Of a stretch of DNA of 13,480 bases, positions 7,076-13,392 are shown in pieces. The stretch lies in contig CAJPTO010000068.1 in assembly GCA_905373605.1 (NCBI GenBank), positions 1 to 13,480 of the forward strand, given 5' to 3'. This DNA comes from an uncultured Prevotella sp. Lineage in GTDB: Bacteria; Bacteroidota; Bacteroidia; Bacteroidales; Bacteroidaceae. The stretch's first letter is position 1, and every line of letters starts with the position of its first letter. Position numbers and translations under genes: made by a program. A model generated the notes under the pieces. The model was not told the DNA's origin. It saw nothing but the letters and a program-made list of their open reading frames with translations, and searched no databases.

Positions 7076-8104
7076 ATGAAACGAACAATCATTGTTGCGG
7101 TGTTCGCCGTGATGCTTGCCGCAGTGTTTAACGCCTGCAAAAAAGGTGCAGGAGCAAACATCCATGCAAATGGCGACCATGCAACACTGGCGGGAAACGC
7201 CAACGATGTGAACAAAACCGACTCGTTCCCATGGAAATTCCCACAAGACTTCACGCTCAAAGGCGTGGAAACGGAACAAACGGTGCTTTCGCCTGCAGCT
7301 TTCTATACCGGTGCCCTGCAAAGGGGCGAAGACTTAAGCACGGCACTGCTGCCCATTTACAACTATACGGTGCAACAAGTGGGCAAAAATACACTCACAC
7401 TTAGTGGCATGGGCGAAGAGATTGAAGTGCCGCAGGCCTTGGCTATTGCATTGCCGAAAGACGAAAAGGCACAAAATGGCGACATCGTGCTTACTTGGTG
7501 GCAGTCGGGACAGGGCTTGCAACGGGCCATTGTGGTAGACGACACCAACCCCCTTGCGCCCAAAGTGTGCTATCTGGACCTCGATTACAGGGACGATGGC
7601 AGGGGATTTGCAAACAGCCACGCCAACGAAAGTCTGAAACCGGGCTCCTTTAAGGTGCTTAAAAGTGGAGAATGGACCTCGGGAGCGACTGTGGCTGTAG
7701 AACAAAATGGAGAGTGGAAAACGGCTATCATCCTCAATGCCAAAGGTGATTATCTGCTACTCACCGACGCACAAACGCGCATTTCGGCAGAACAAAAAGC
7801 CAATTGCAGGCTCATACCCATCGAAACGAACTATGAGGTGGGCGATGAAGTGTTCGCAAAAATTGGAAATTCCCTGCAACCTGCGTGCAAAGTGGCTAAG
7901 ATAGACAAGCGAGTGGGAAGGGTGAAGGTGGAGAAAAACGGGCACTCTTTTGTGCTGAGCATGCTTGAGGTGGTTAAAAACTTAGAGAGACAACAACAAT
8001 ATAGCAAACCCAAAAGAACAAAGCAGCAAGCAATGCCGCAAAAAGAAATAGCCCCAAGCCACCTCACCCCCCTCGTCTCAGACACCATAAACATGGGCCA
8101 ATAA
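7076..8104 (+). CDS. Lipoprotein with FPWxFP motif and SH3/Tudor-like barrels, paralogue 2
   Basis: 342 aa. Signal MKRTIIVAVFAVMLAAV followed by lipobox FNAC (Cys21, the same position as in the upstream paralogue). FPWKFPQDFTLK lies at 51-62, then a helical part and three barrel-like segments at about 135-172 (GDIVLTWWQSGQ...CYLDLDYRDDG), 197-248 (SGEWTSGATVAV...) and 253-302 (VGDEVFAKI...AKIDKRVGRVKV). Shared anchors with 5908-6798 run the whole length, including CYLDxxYxDDGxGxAN and C(K/R)LIP, so the pair arose by tandem duplication followed by strong divergence. This copy has an extra basic/Gln-rich tail of about 40 residues (QQQ, KPKRTKQQ). The next gene starts 33 nt on, consistent with one transcript. 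No catalytic motif is visible; the function is not known. Confidence 0.87.
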   Translation: MKRTIIVAVFAVMLAAVFNACKKGAGANIHANGDHATLAGNANDVNKTDSFPWKFPQDFTLKGVETEQTVLSPAAFYTGALQRGEDLSTALLPIYNYTVQQVGKNTLTLSGMGEEIEVPQALAIALPKDEKAQNGDIVLTWWQSGQGLQRAIVVDDTNPLAPKVCYLDLDYRDDGRGFANSHANESLKPGSFKVLKSGEWTSGATVAVEQNGEWKTAIILNAKGDYLLLTDAQTRISAEQKANCRLIPIETNYEVGDEVFAKIGNSLQPACKVAKIDKRVGRVKVEKNGHSFVLSMLEVVKNLERQQQYSKPKRTKQQAMPQKEIAPSHLTPLVSDTINMGQ

Positions 8105-8137
8105 AACAAAATGACTCACCAACTCACCTACAGAAAG

Positions 8138-9760
8138 ATGAAGAAAATAGCGTTACTCACACTGCTGCTTACGCTTACAAGCGCCTTAGCCGCAAAAGAA
8201 TACAAGGTAAGCACGGCCTTAGACTTCATTAAGGCCTTGGGGTCCGACCGTATCATCACCGTTACGGGCATCATCAACCTCTCGGACGTGATGGAATACA
8301 CAGACCTCGCACAGAAAGCAGGCATGACCGACTTGAATATATACGACCAACCCAGCAAGCAAGTGAGCAGAGAAAGCATGTTCGATGGGTATCAACTCAC
8401 ACTCGACCAATGCAAAAACCTCACCATACAGGGTTCTAAAGCTGCTGCCATCATCGTACAACCACGATATTCTTATGTCATTAGCTTCCGAAACGCACAC
8501 AATCTCACCATAAGAAACCTCACCCTCGGCCACACCGATGAGGGATATTGCCAAGGTGGCGTGCTGGAATTTGTGAACTGTGAGGGCGTACAAATTAACA
8601 GATGCGACATGTATGGCTGCGGAACGGAGGGCATCACCGCCACAAACACACGCGAATTGAAGTGCACACAAAGCATCATACGAGATTGTAGCTACAGCAT
8701 CATGACCATCAAAAAATGCTTCAACACCACATTTTCCGACTGTGACTTCTACCGCTGCCAAGAATTCACACTCGTAACGCTCGACAATTCTGGCAACACG
8801 GCATTCTCCAGATGCCGATTTGCCCAAAACCAAGGACAGCTTTTCTATGTGGACAATACCAACCTTTCTTTGCGCGACTGCGAAATTCACCACTCTGGAG
8901 ACCTCGGTAACATTGATGTCTACCAGTATGGAGCAACATCTTATAGCCGCGACAACAACGAATTGAAGCCCCGTGACGTTGGTCCGGAACAGAAAACAGA
9001 CCTCAAAGCCTCTACTGAAAGGCGAAACATTGTGACCAACACCGACAACAACGCCGGTAATGAGGAAGAAGAGGAAGACGAATGCTGCGATGGAGATGAG
9101 GAAGACGAACTATCCGACGAGGCTTTGTGGGGAAAAGACATCCTGGAAGGATGGAAAGACATGGGCATCGAATTGCCTGCGTCTGTGAAAACAGACAATG
9201 TGCGCGACCTTGTCACGGCAGTTTGCAAGGCTTGGCCAGGAAAAGAGTATGGCCCGCAAACGCTTGTCTTGCGCTTTGACAAAAAACAAGGCCGCTACAA
9301 ACGATTTAATCCCGACAATCCCGAAGCTGCCGTAAACCCGAAGAGCAGCACACTGGCCTTTTCAGATGCCAACTATGGCGACATTATCTACAATCTCGCC
9401 GCTGGGTGGCTGCAAGTGACGCGCGAAGACCCCAAAACACTGAACGCCGCACTATGGAAACGCCCCAATGGGCATAAGCTTCTCGTCGTCACACTCACCT
9501 ATGAGAGCGACACCGTCGGCTCACAGGTGCTCATGGCCTACGACTACGACCCATCAACACGCACGCTTACCCCAGACCTTAACATACACAAGCGGCTCAC
9601 ACAAATAGAAAACGGCATCTGCGACTTGCCCAAAAAGGGTAAAAACGTTGGCGTTCACGTCTTCGGACACGACGTCACACCCTGCTACTACATGAAATGG
9701 AACGGCAATGGCTTCGCGGCGCCTGTGAAAGTTTTCGCAGACGACTACAGACTGCCATGA
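8138..9760 (+). CDS. Secreted right-handed beta-helix protein with acidic linker and unknown C-terminal domain
   Basis: 540 aa from Met at 8138, chosen because MKKIALLTLLLTLTSALAA is a clean signal peptide; the in-frame Met at 8111 only adds a polar nonapeptide. No lipobox. Residues about 85-265 show repeated rungs (CKNLTIQGS, AHNLTIRNLTL, CEGVQINRCDMYGC, CFNTTFSDCDFYRC, TNLSLRDCEI) of the PbH1/Beta_helix type with Asn and Cys ladders. A linker at about 300-328 is very acidic (a run of Glu/Asp with Cys-Cys in the middle). A second globular domain, about 330-540, rich in aromatic residues and beta strands, ends MKWNGNGFAAPVKVF; I do not recognise it. Beta-helices often bind or cut polysaccharide, but no lyase or hydrolase active site is evident. 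The 33-nt spacing from the lipoprotein stop suggests an operon, so a periplasmic or surface partner of the lipoproteins is plausible. Confidence 0.88.
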   Translation: MKKIALLTLLLTLTSALAAKEYKVSTALDFIKALGSDRIITVTGIINLSDVMEYTDLAQKAGMTDLNIYDQPSKQVSRESMFDGYQLTLDQCKNLTIQGSKAAAIIVQPRYSYVISFRNAHNLTIRNLTLGHTDEGYCQGGVLEFVNCEGVQINRCDMYGCGTEGITATNTRELKCTQSIIRDCSYSIMTIKKCFNTTFSDCDFYRCQEFTLVTLDNSGNTAFSRCRFAQNQGQLFYVDNTNLSLRDCEIHHSGDLGNIDVYQYGATSYSRDNNELKPRDVGPEQKTDLKASTERRNIVTNTDNNAGNEEEEEDECCDGDEEDELSDEALWGKDILEGWKDMGIELPASVKTDNVRDLVTAVCKAWPGKEYGPQTLVLRFDKKQGRYKRFNPDNPEAAVNPKSSTLAFSDANYGDIIYNLAAGWLQVTREDPKTLNAALWKRPNGHKLLVVTLTYESDTVGSQVLMAYDYDPSTRTLTPDLNIHKRLTQIENGICDLPKKGKNVGVHVFGHDVTPCYYMKWNGNGFAAPVKVFADDYRLP

Positions 9761-10135
9761 CATTAGCCCGACAATCCTACTTCACTGCCTGCAAATGGGC
9801 CGAACAAAGAGGCAAAGCAGTTGACGAGTGAAGGTGTTAATGAATGAAGGAGATGAAGGTTGAAGGTATTGAAGAGCTGAAGACTTAAGGAATTGATGAG
9901 TTGAAGAGCTAACGAATTAAGGAGTTGAAGAGTTAAGGAACTGACAAACAGTTGAGTGAGCGCAGCAGTTGGGCGTAGGGTTGCGGCATCGCTAAGCAGA
10001 CAATCCATGCGTTCTTGCCGTGATGTCGCTCCGCGCGCCAACGCAATCTCAACAACAAAAACAATCCCCACGCCCCACCCTTACCTAGATAAATGAGCGC
10101 GGGGTGCAGCTATTACTAAAAACAAAAAACAATCT
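9761..10135. other. Intergenic region with octamer array
   Basis: 375 nt without a credible gene. The central part is the octamer array at 9826-9945. The rest is unremarkable, ending in an A-rich leader just before the ATG at 10136. A minus-strand frame (9763-10071) reads the array as a Leu/Asn/Ser-rich peptide and looks spurious. No terminator with a T tract and no TAnnTTTG box were found. Confidence 0.5.
9826..9945 (+). repeat. In-phase octamer tandem array, unit near GAGTTGAA
   Basis: Fifteen consecutive 8-nt units lie in perfect phase, the first at 9826-9833 (GAGTGAAG) and the last at 9938-9945 (GAACTGAC); an AGTTGAC just before may be a further partial unit. The consensus is G-A-R-T-T-R-A-A/G. 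The strand shown is almost free of C. The period is not a multiple of three, arguing against coding. The unit is the same, but for its last base, as that of the array at 12963-13169. Confidence 0.8.
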
Positions 10136-10357
10136 ATGCACGCAAAAGTAAATCAAACCAACGTAGACCTCTTTGAAGGGGCTACCGTTGAAGACGCTGC
10201 CAGGCGCTACTTGGCCACGAAAGGGCTGCCACAAAGTCTGTTATGGCGTATGCAAGCCCTAGACATGCACGGACATCTCACCGATTTCCATGCACCCTTA
10301 CAACAGAACCCCGACATAAGGCTGGTGCCGATTGTGGAAATGGATACGCTACATTAA
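10136..10357 (+). CDS. Small beta-grasp (ubiquitin/TGS/ThiS-like) protein
   Basis: 73 aa, no signal peptide. The pattern is a first strand pair (AKVNQTNVDLFEGATVEDA), a helix (about 18-30, ATVEDAARRYLAT), then strands ending HAPLQQNPDIRLVPI, where PLxxNPDI corresponds to the late turn of beta-grasp folds. This fits ThiS/MoaD, TGS or ferredoxin-like grasp domains. There is no C-terminal GlyGly, so sulfur-carrier or conjugation activity is unlikely, and no Cys for a 2Fe-2S cluster. It has an A-rich leader, stands alone between two repeat-bearing gaps and has no obvious operon partner. The gene is probable on codon use and the fold-like pattern; its role is unknown. Confidence 0.6.
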   Translation: MHAKVNQTNVDLFEGATVEDAARRYLATKGLPQSLLWRMQALDMHGHLTDFHAPLQQNPDIRLVPIVEMDTLH

Positions 10358-10410
10358 TCAGCAACCGCACACAACACCACCTCTTACCAGGGGAAACGCA
10401 GCACACAAGG

Positions 10411-10482
10411 CTTGACTTGCGCATAGCCAAGCCCTCACAAAGCATGTTTGTCTATCGCCAACAAGCATGCAGGGGAGTCAAG
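10411..10482 (+). other. Nested inverted repeats, possible structured RNA
   Basis: An inner hairpin pairs GCATGTTTGT (10442-10451) with ACAAGCATGC (10461-10470): 10 bp including one G-T pair, with a 9-nt loop. It is enclosed by CTTGACT (10411-10417) and AGTCAAG (10476-10482), a perfect 7-bp outer stem. No T tract follows. It lies 54 nt after the beta-grasp stop and could be a 3'-end structure, an sRNA or a DNA palindrome. Confidence 0.4.
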
Positions 10483-10559
10483 TGTACCTGCTGTCGGGTG
10501 GAAAGTGCGCCAAGTAATCAGCCAAATGTTACGGGCGACATTGCCAAATGCTACACAGT

Positions 10560-10707
10560 AAGGCAGAACTGCAAACAAGCAGAAAGGCTGAACTAACAAG
10601 CAGAAAGGCAGAACAGCAAACAAAGAGTAAGGCTGAACTAACAAGCAGAAAGACAGGAACAACAAACAACAAGGCTGAACCAACAAGCATCTAGGCTGAA
10701 AGCAAGC
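10560..10707 (+). repeat. Alternating A/B tandem repeat array, 20-25 nt units
   Basis: Two unit types alternate. Type A (10560-10582, 10604-10628, 10649-10670) centres on a GGCAGAAC-like core followed by CAAACAA. Type B (10583-10603, 10629-10648, 10671-10692) is near GGCTGAACTAACAAGCA. A decayed B-like unit ends the array at 10693-10707. The A+B superunit is about 42-46 nt. Unit lengths vary, there are no unique spacers between units, and the strand shown is poor in T. Confidence 0.7.
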
Positions 10708-10963
10708 CAATGGCTCAGCAAGATGCAGGGGACAACAACAGCGCACACTTTGCTTGCGGATGAAAGCGCATGGCGAGCCACGCAAACGAAGGAAAAAGCA
10801 AAAAGCAACACAAAGGCAAAAAGACAACGAAGAGCAAAACAACGAACAAGGAAATGGACTTTTGCACACCTTTTTTAGAACGTGCAGGATAACAAAACCC
10901 CCATCCATTACCACATATTGCATACATATCAACAACATCGTGCAACCCCAAAACTTCAAAAAG

Positions 10964-11446
10964 ATGACAACAAGACACATTGCACTGCAACTAATCCTCA
11001 TGTTGACGGCAACCACTGCCCTCGCACAAACCAAGCTCTACAAAGGAGCGTGGTTCTCCGTGCGTTATCCCGCATCGTTTAAGGCCAAAGGCGAATACCC
11101 GTCTAAGACAATGGGGTCGGGTTTTGACGCTGCAACGTTCACTTCGCCCGATGCATCGTGCACGTTCTACGTGTTCGCGCCAAAGGGCGACACGCCCGAA
11201 GCCGACAAGATTATGCAAACCAACGAAGAAACGCCAACCAGTAAGGGCAAGGATGGCGACGTGGTGACTTTCAGTTCTTTCTACAACCCCAAACTCAAAC
11301 GCACTTGCAGCTATCGCATGGTGCGTAACCCAGAGCAACTAACGGTATACATCATCGGCATACGATTTACCTCCTATGATGTTTTCAACAAATATGCAAG
11401 GGCATACGAAGCCTTTAAAAAGACCTTGCAATTATATAACGACTAA
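10964..11446 (+). CDS. Small secreted protein of unknown family
   Basis: 160 aa from Met at 10964, chosen because MTTRHIALQLILMLTATTALA followed by Q is a clear signal peptide with an AxA-type site near residue 21. The mature part is one small domain: WFSVRYPASF near the start, GFDAATFTSPD, FYVFAPKG, a Thr/Lys-rich loop around 85-95, then TVYIIGIRFTSYD and a C-terminal helix ending LQLYND. The YPxxF and SPD...FYVF pattern is loosely reminiscent of the PsbP/Mog1-like fold seen in small exported proteins, but this is not firm. The nucleotidase-like gene starts 17 nt after its stop, so the two are very likely cotranscribed and the products share a compartment. Confidence 0.82.
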   Translation: MTTRHIALQLILMLTATTALAQTKLYKGAWFSVRYPASFKAKGEYPSKTMGSGFDAATFTSPDASCTFYVFAPKGDTPEADKIMQTNEETPTSKGKDGDVVTFSSFYNPKLKRTCSYRMVRNPEQLTVYIIGIRFTSYDVFNKYARAYEAFKKTLQLYND

Positions 11447-11463
11447 CTATAATAGAAACGACA

Positions 11464-12897
11464 ATGAAAAAAAGACTTTTCCTGCTGCCTATGCTGCTCT
11501 TTGTGCTGCTGGCGGCTATGGCTCAACGCCGAGAAATCCACATCCTTTCGGTTAACGACATGCACGCCAAACTGGAGAACATGCCCCGTTTGGCAGCCAT
11601 TGTAGACAGCCTGCGGGCCACCGACCCACAATTGTTGGTCTTCGCTGCAGGCGACAACCGCACGGGAAACCCCTACAACGACCAGTTTAAGCCCACCTCG
11701 TTCCCGATGGTGGCTTTCATGAACTTCATCGGTTTCGATGCTTCGGCCTACGGAAACCACGAGTTCGACTCGCGCCCAGAGGGTTTGGCAAAGGTTATTG
11801 CCTTGAGCAACTTCCCCTATCTATGCGCCAACCTCGACCCAATGCCGCAAAAAGGCATCAACCACATTCCCTATAAGGTGTTCAACATCGACGGCATCAG
11901 CATTGGTGTGCTGGGCGTGGTGCAGCTTGGCACGCACGGATTGCCCGACACTCACCCAAACAACGTGCGCGGTTTCCCCTTCAAGCCCGTTGAAGAAGCC
12001 ATTGCGCAATACGCTTGGCTCACAAAAAAATGCGATGTCAACATCCTTTTGTCGCACATTGGCTACGAAGAGGATGTGCGCATGGCCGCACGCTTCCCCT
12101 ATTACGACCTTATCATCGGCGGACACTCGCACACACAGCTCAAAGGGGGCGAGATGCACAACGGCGTGCTCATCACGCAGAACGTTAACCGACTGAAAAA
12201 AGCCACCCTTATCACGCTCACCGTAGACAATGGCAAAGTGGTGGCCAAAGAAGCGAAGAACATCGATGTGGAACATCATTCCGCCAACAACGTCGTGGCA
12301 AACGAATTGTTCCGTTTCTTCAACGAAAACGAGGCCTTCAAACGCAAACTGGCCGTGGCTGAAACGCCATTTGCCAACAATGAAGAGCTCGGAATGTTCA
12401 TGTGCGATGCCATCCGAAGCGAGGGCAAAGCCGACATTGCCGTCTGGAACGAGGGTGGTGTGCGGCTAAGTAGGATGCCCGCCGGACCAATAACCGTGAA
12501 TCAGGTGCTTACACTCGACCCCTTCGGCAATCCATGCATTGAAATGAACATTACGGGAAAGGAACTTTACGACTTGATGAAGGCTTGTTACGTGAACGAT
12601 GAAAACCGATTTCCCCTCACATCCTCGAACATCGCCTGCACCATCACCATCGACAAGGCCAACCAGGCTAACATTAAACGCCTCGTTATCAGCGACGACA
12701 AGGGCAAACCCCTTGACATGAAGAAGACCTATCGCGTGGTGATGAACAGCTATGTGGCTTCCATCTGCGATTCTCCACGCAAGGATCAGGGCCGCGACAC
12801 AAACTTGTTGACGGCCGACATGATTATCGCGCACCTCGAAAAGGTGGGCAAGGTGAGTTATGCAGGCAAGCGGTGCCGCAAGATGGTTTTGCAATAG
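11464..12897 (+). CDS. Periplasmic 5'-nucleotidase/UshA-family metallophosphoesterase
   Basis: 477 aa with signal peptide MKKRLFLLPMLLFVLLAAMA. The N-terminal dinuclear-metal phosphoesterase domain, about 24-265, has every expected ligand motif: NDMHA (Asp32, His34), GDN (Asp64), GNHEFD (Asn98, His99), SHIG (His198) and GGHSHT (His221, His223). The C-terminal 5'-nucleotidase substrate domain, about 290-470, has NEGGVR (329-334), DPFGNP (352-357) and TYRVVMNSYVASICD (422-436). Family members hydrolyse nucleotides, UDP-sugars or 2',3'-cyclic nucleotides to scavenge nucleosides and phosphate; the exact substrate cannot be told. At 477 aa it is somewhat shorter than UshA (about 550) but both domains are complete. 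The usual aromatic pair that stacks the base is not obvious apart from Tyr430. It follows the small secreted protein by 17 nt, so the two form an operon. Confidence 0.93.
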   Translation: MKKRLFLLPMLLFVLLAAMAQRREIHILSVNDMHAKLENMPRLAAIVDSLRATDPQLLVFAAGDNRTGNPYNDQFKPTSFPMVAFMNFIGFDASAYGNHEFDSRPEGLAKVIALSNFPYLCANLDPMPQKGINHIPYKVFNIDGISIGVLGVVQLGTHGLPDTHPNNVRGFPFKPVEEAIAQYAWLTKKCDVNILLSHIGYEEDVRMAARFPYYDLIIGGHSHTQLKGGEMHNGVLITQNVNRLKKATLITLTVDNGKVVAKEAKNIDVEHHSANNVVANELFRFFNENEAFKRKLAVAETPFANNEELGMFMCDAIRSEGKADIAVWNEGGVRLSRMPAGPITVNQVLTLDPFGNPCIEMNITGKELYDLMKACYVNDENRFPLTSSNIACTITIDKANQANIKRLVISDDKGKPLDMKKTYRVVMNSYVASICDSPRKDQGRDTNLLTADMIIAHLEKVGKVSYAGKRCRKMVLQ

Positions 12898-12962
12898 CGC
12901 ACAACAAACCGCGACATGAGGCTTAACATCGGCATGGCACACGCACAGCTGAAACAAACTCT

Positions 12963-13169
12963 TGGTTGACAAGTGAACGTTAATTGATCAGTTGACAAGT
13001 TGACGAGTTAACGTTATTTTATCAGTTGACAAGTGTACGAGTTGACAAGTGAACAAGAATTTATAAGTTGACAAGTTGACGAGCCAACGAGTTGACAGGT
13101 GTACGAGTTGACAAGTGAACGAAAATTTATCAGTTAACGAGTTGACTGGTTGCAAGTCGACTAGTTGAC
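12963..13169 (+). repeat. Octamer array with AT-rich decamer spacers, unit near GAGTTGAC
   Basis: About 21 units of 8 nt near [AGC]AGTTGAC lie in blocks of 2, 3, 4, 7 and about 5. The blocks are separated by four AT-rich decamers: GTTAATTGAT (12979-12988), GTTATTTTAT (13013-13022), AAGAATTTAT (13055-13064) and GAAAATTTAT (13121-13130). Three of the four decamers follow the variant octamer AAGTGAAC. Only one unit near 13155 breaks the phase (7 nt). It begins 65 nt past the nucleotidase stop and precedes the terminator at 13234. Confidence 0.8.
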
Positions 13170-13233
13170 AAGACACTAACAATGGATTTTTGAATTACGA
13201 ATGCCCATAAGTAAGTACGCCGATACCGGCTTT

Positions 13234-13267
13234 AGAGCATCAACTTTACGGTTGATGCTCTTTTTTT
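13234..13267 (+). terminator. Strong intrinsic terminator
   Basis: AGAGCATCAAC (13234-13244) pairs perfectly with GTTGATGCTCT (13251-13261) over a 6-nt loop TTTACG. The 11-bp stem runs straight into six more Ts (13262-13267). The minus strand lacks a T tract, so it works on plus-strand transcripts. It lies 337 nt past the nucleotidase stop with the octamer array in between; a short preceding hairpin, GCCG-ATAC-CGGC, sits at 13219-13230. Confidence 0.88.
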
Positions 13268-13274
13268 ATGGTCA

Positions 13275-13360
13275 AAAAGGAGATGAATTTGGAATTGTTC
13301 CTTAGCCTGTAGAGAGATTTGAGAGCCGTTTTAATAGAGAAAAGGAATTGAATTTGGAAT
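13275..13360 (+). repeat. 21-nt direct repeat pair
   Basis: The copies at 13275-13295 and 13340-13360 share AAAAGGA, three variable bases, then GAATTTGGAAT; 19 of 21 positions agree and the copies start 65 nt apart. No gene or mobile-element end is recognised next to them. Confidence 0.5.
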
Positions 13361-13392
13361 GCGCTTACACATCTTGATGCATCATCAAACTC

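Larger units (their letters stand above)
10358..10963. other. Gene-free region with structured element and A/B repeat array
   Basis: 606 nt. From left to right it holds a nested inverted-repeat element (10411-10482), the A/B array (10560-10707), an A-rich low-complexity stretch with GCAAAAAG-like words (about 10785-10855) and the leader of the secreted-protein gene. An in-frame extension of that gene back to 10754 would encode a Lys/Gln-rich N-terminus and lose the signal peptide, so it is not used. A 199-codon minus-strand frame (10435-11034) is a Cys/Leu/Phe-rich translation of the repeats and is not called. Confidence 0.5.

Noticed and set aside
9763..10071. 102-codon minus-strand frame across the octamer array
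   Set aside because: The Leu/Asn/Ser repeats in it are the translation of an 8-nt (24-nt in protein) DNA period; no start context or homology pattern.
10560..10707. CRISPR array
   Set aside because: Units abut without variable spacers, have variable length, and show no conserved palindromic repeat.
10435..11034. 199-codon minus-strand frame over the A/B array
   Set aside because: Cys/Leu/Phe-rich translation of repeats, and it runs antisense into the signal peptide of a convincing secreted-protein gene.
12963..13169. CRISPR array or sigma70 -35 boxes (TTGACA words)
   Set aside because: Units are 8 nt with no unique 30-nt spacers and no cas genes; TTGACA words follow from the repeat, and Bacteroidota use TTTG/TAnnTTTG boxes.
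12988..13182. 64-codon minus-strand frame over the second octamer array
   Set aside because: A QLVHLST-like periodic peptide made only of translated repeats.
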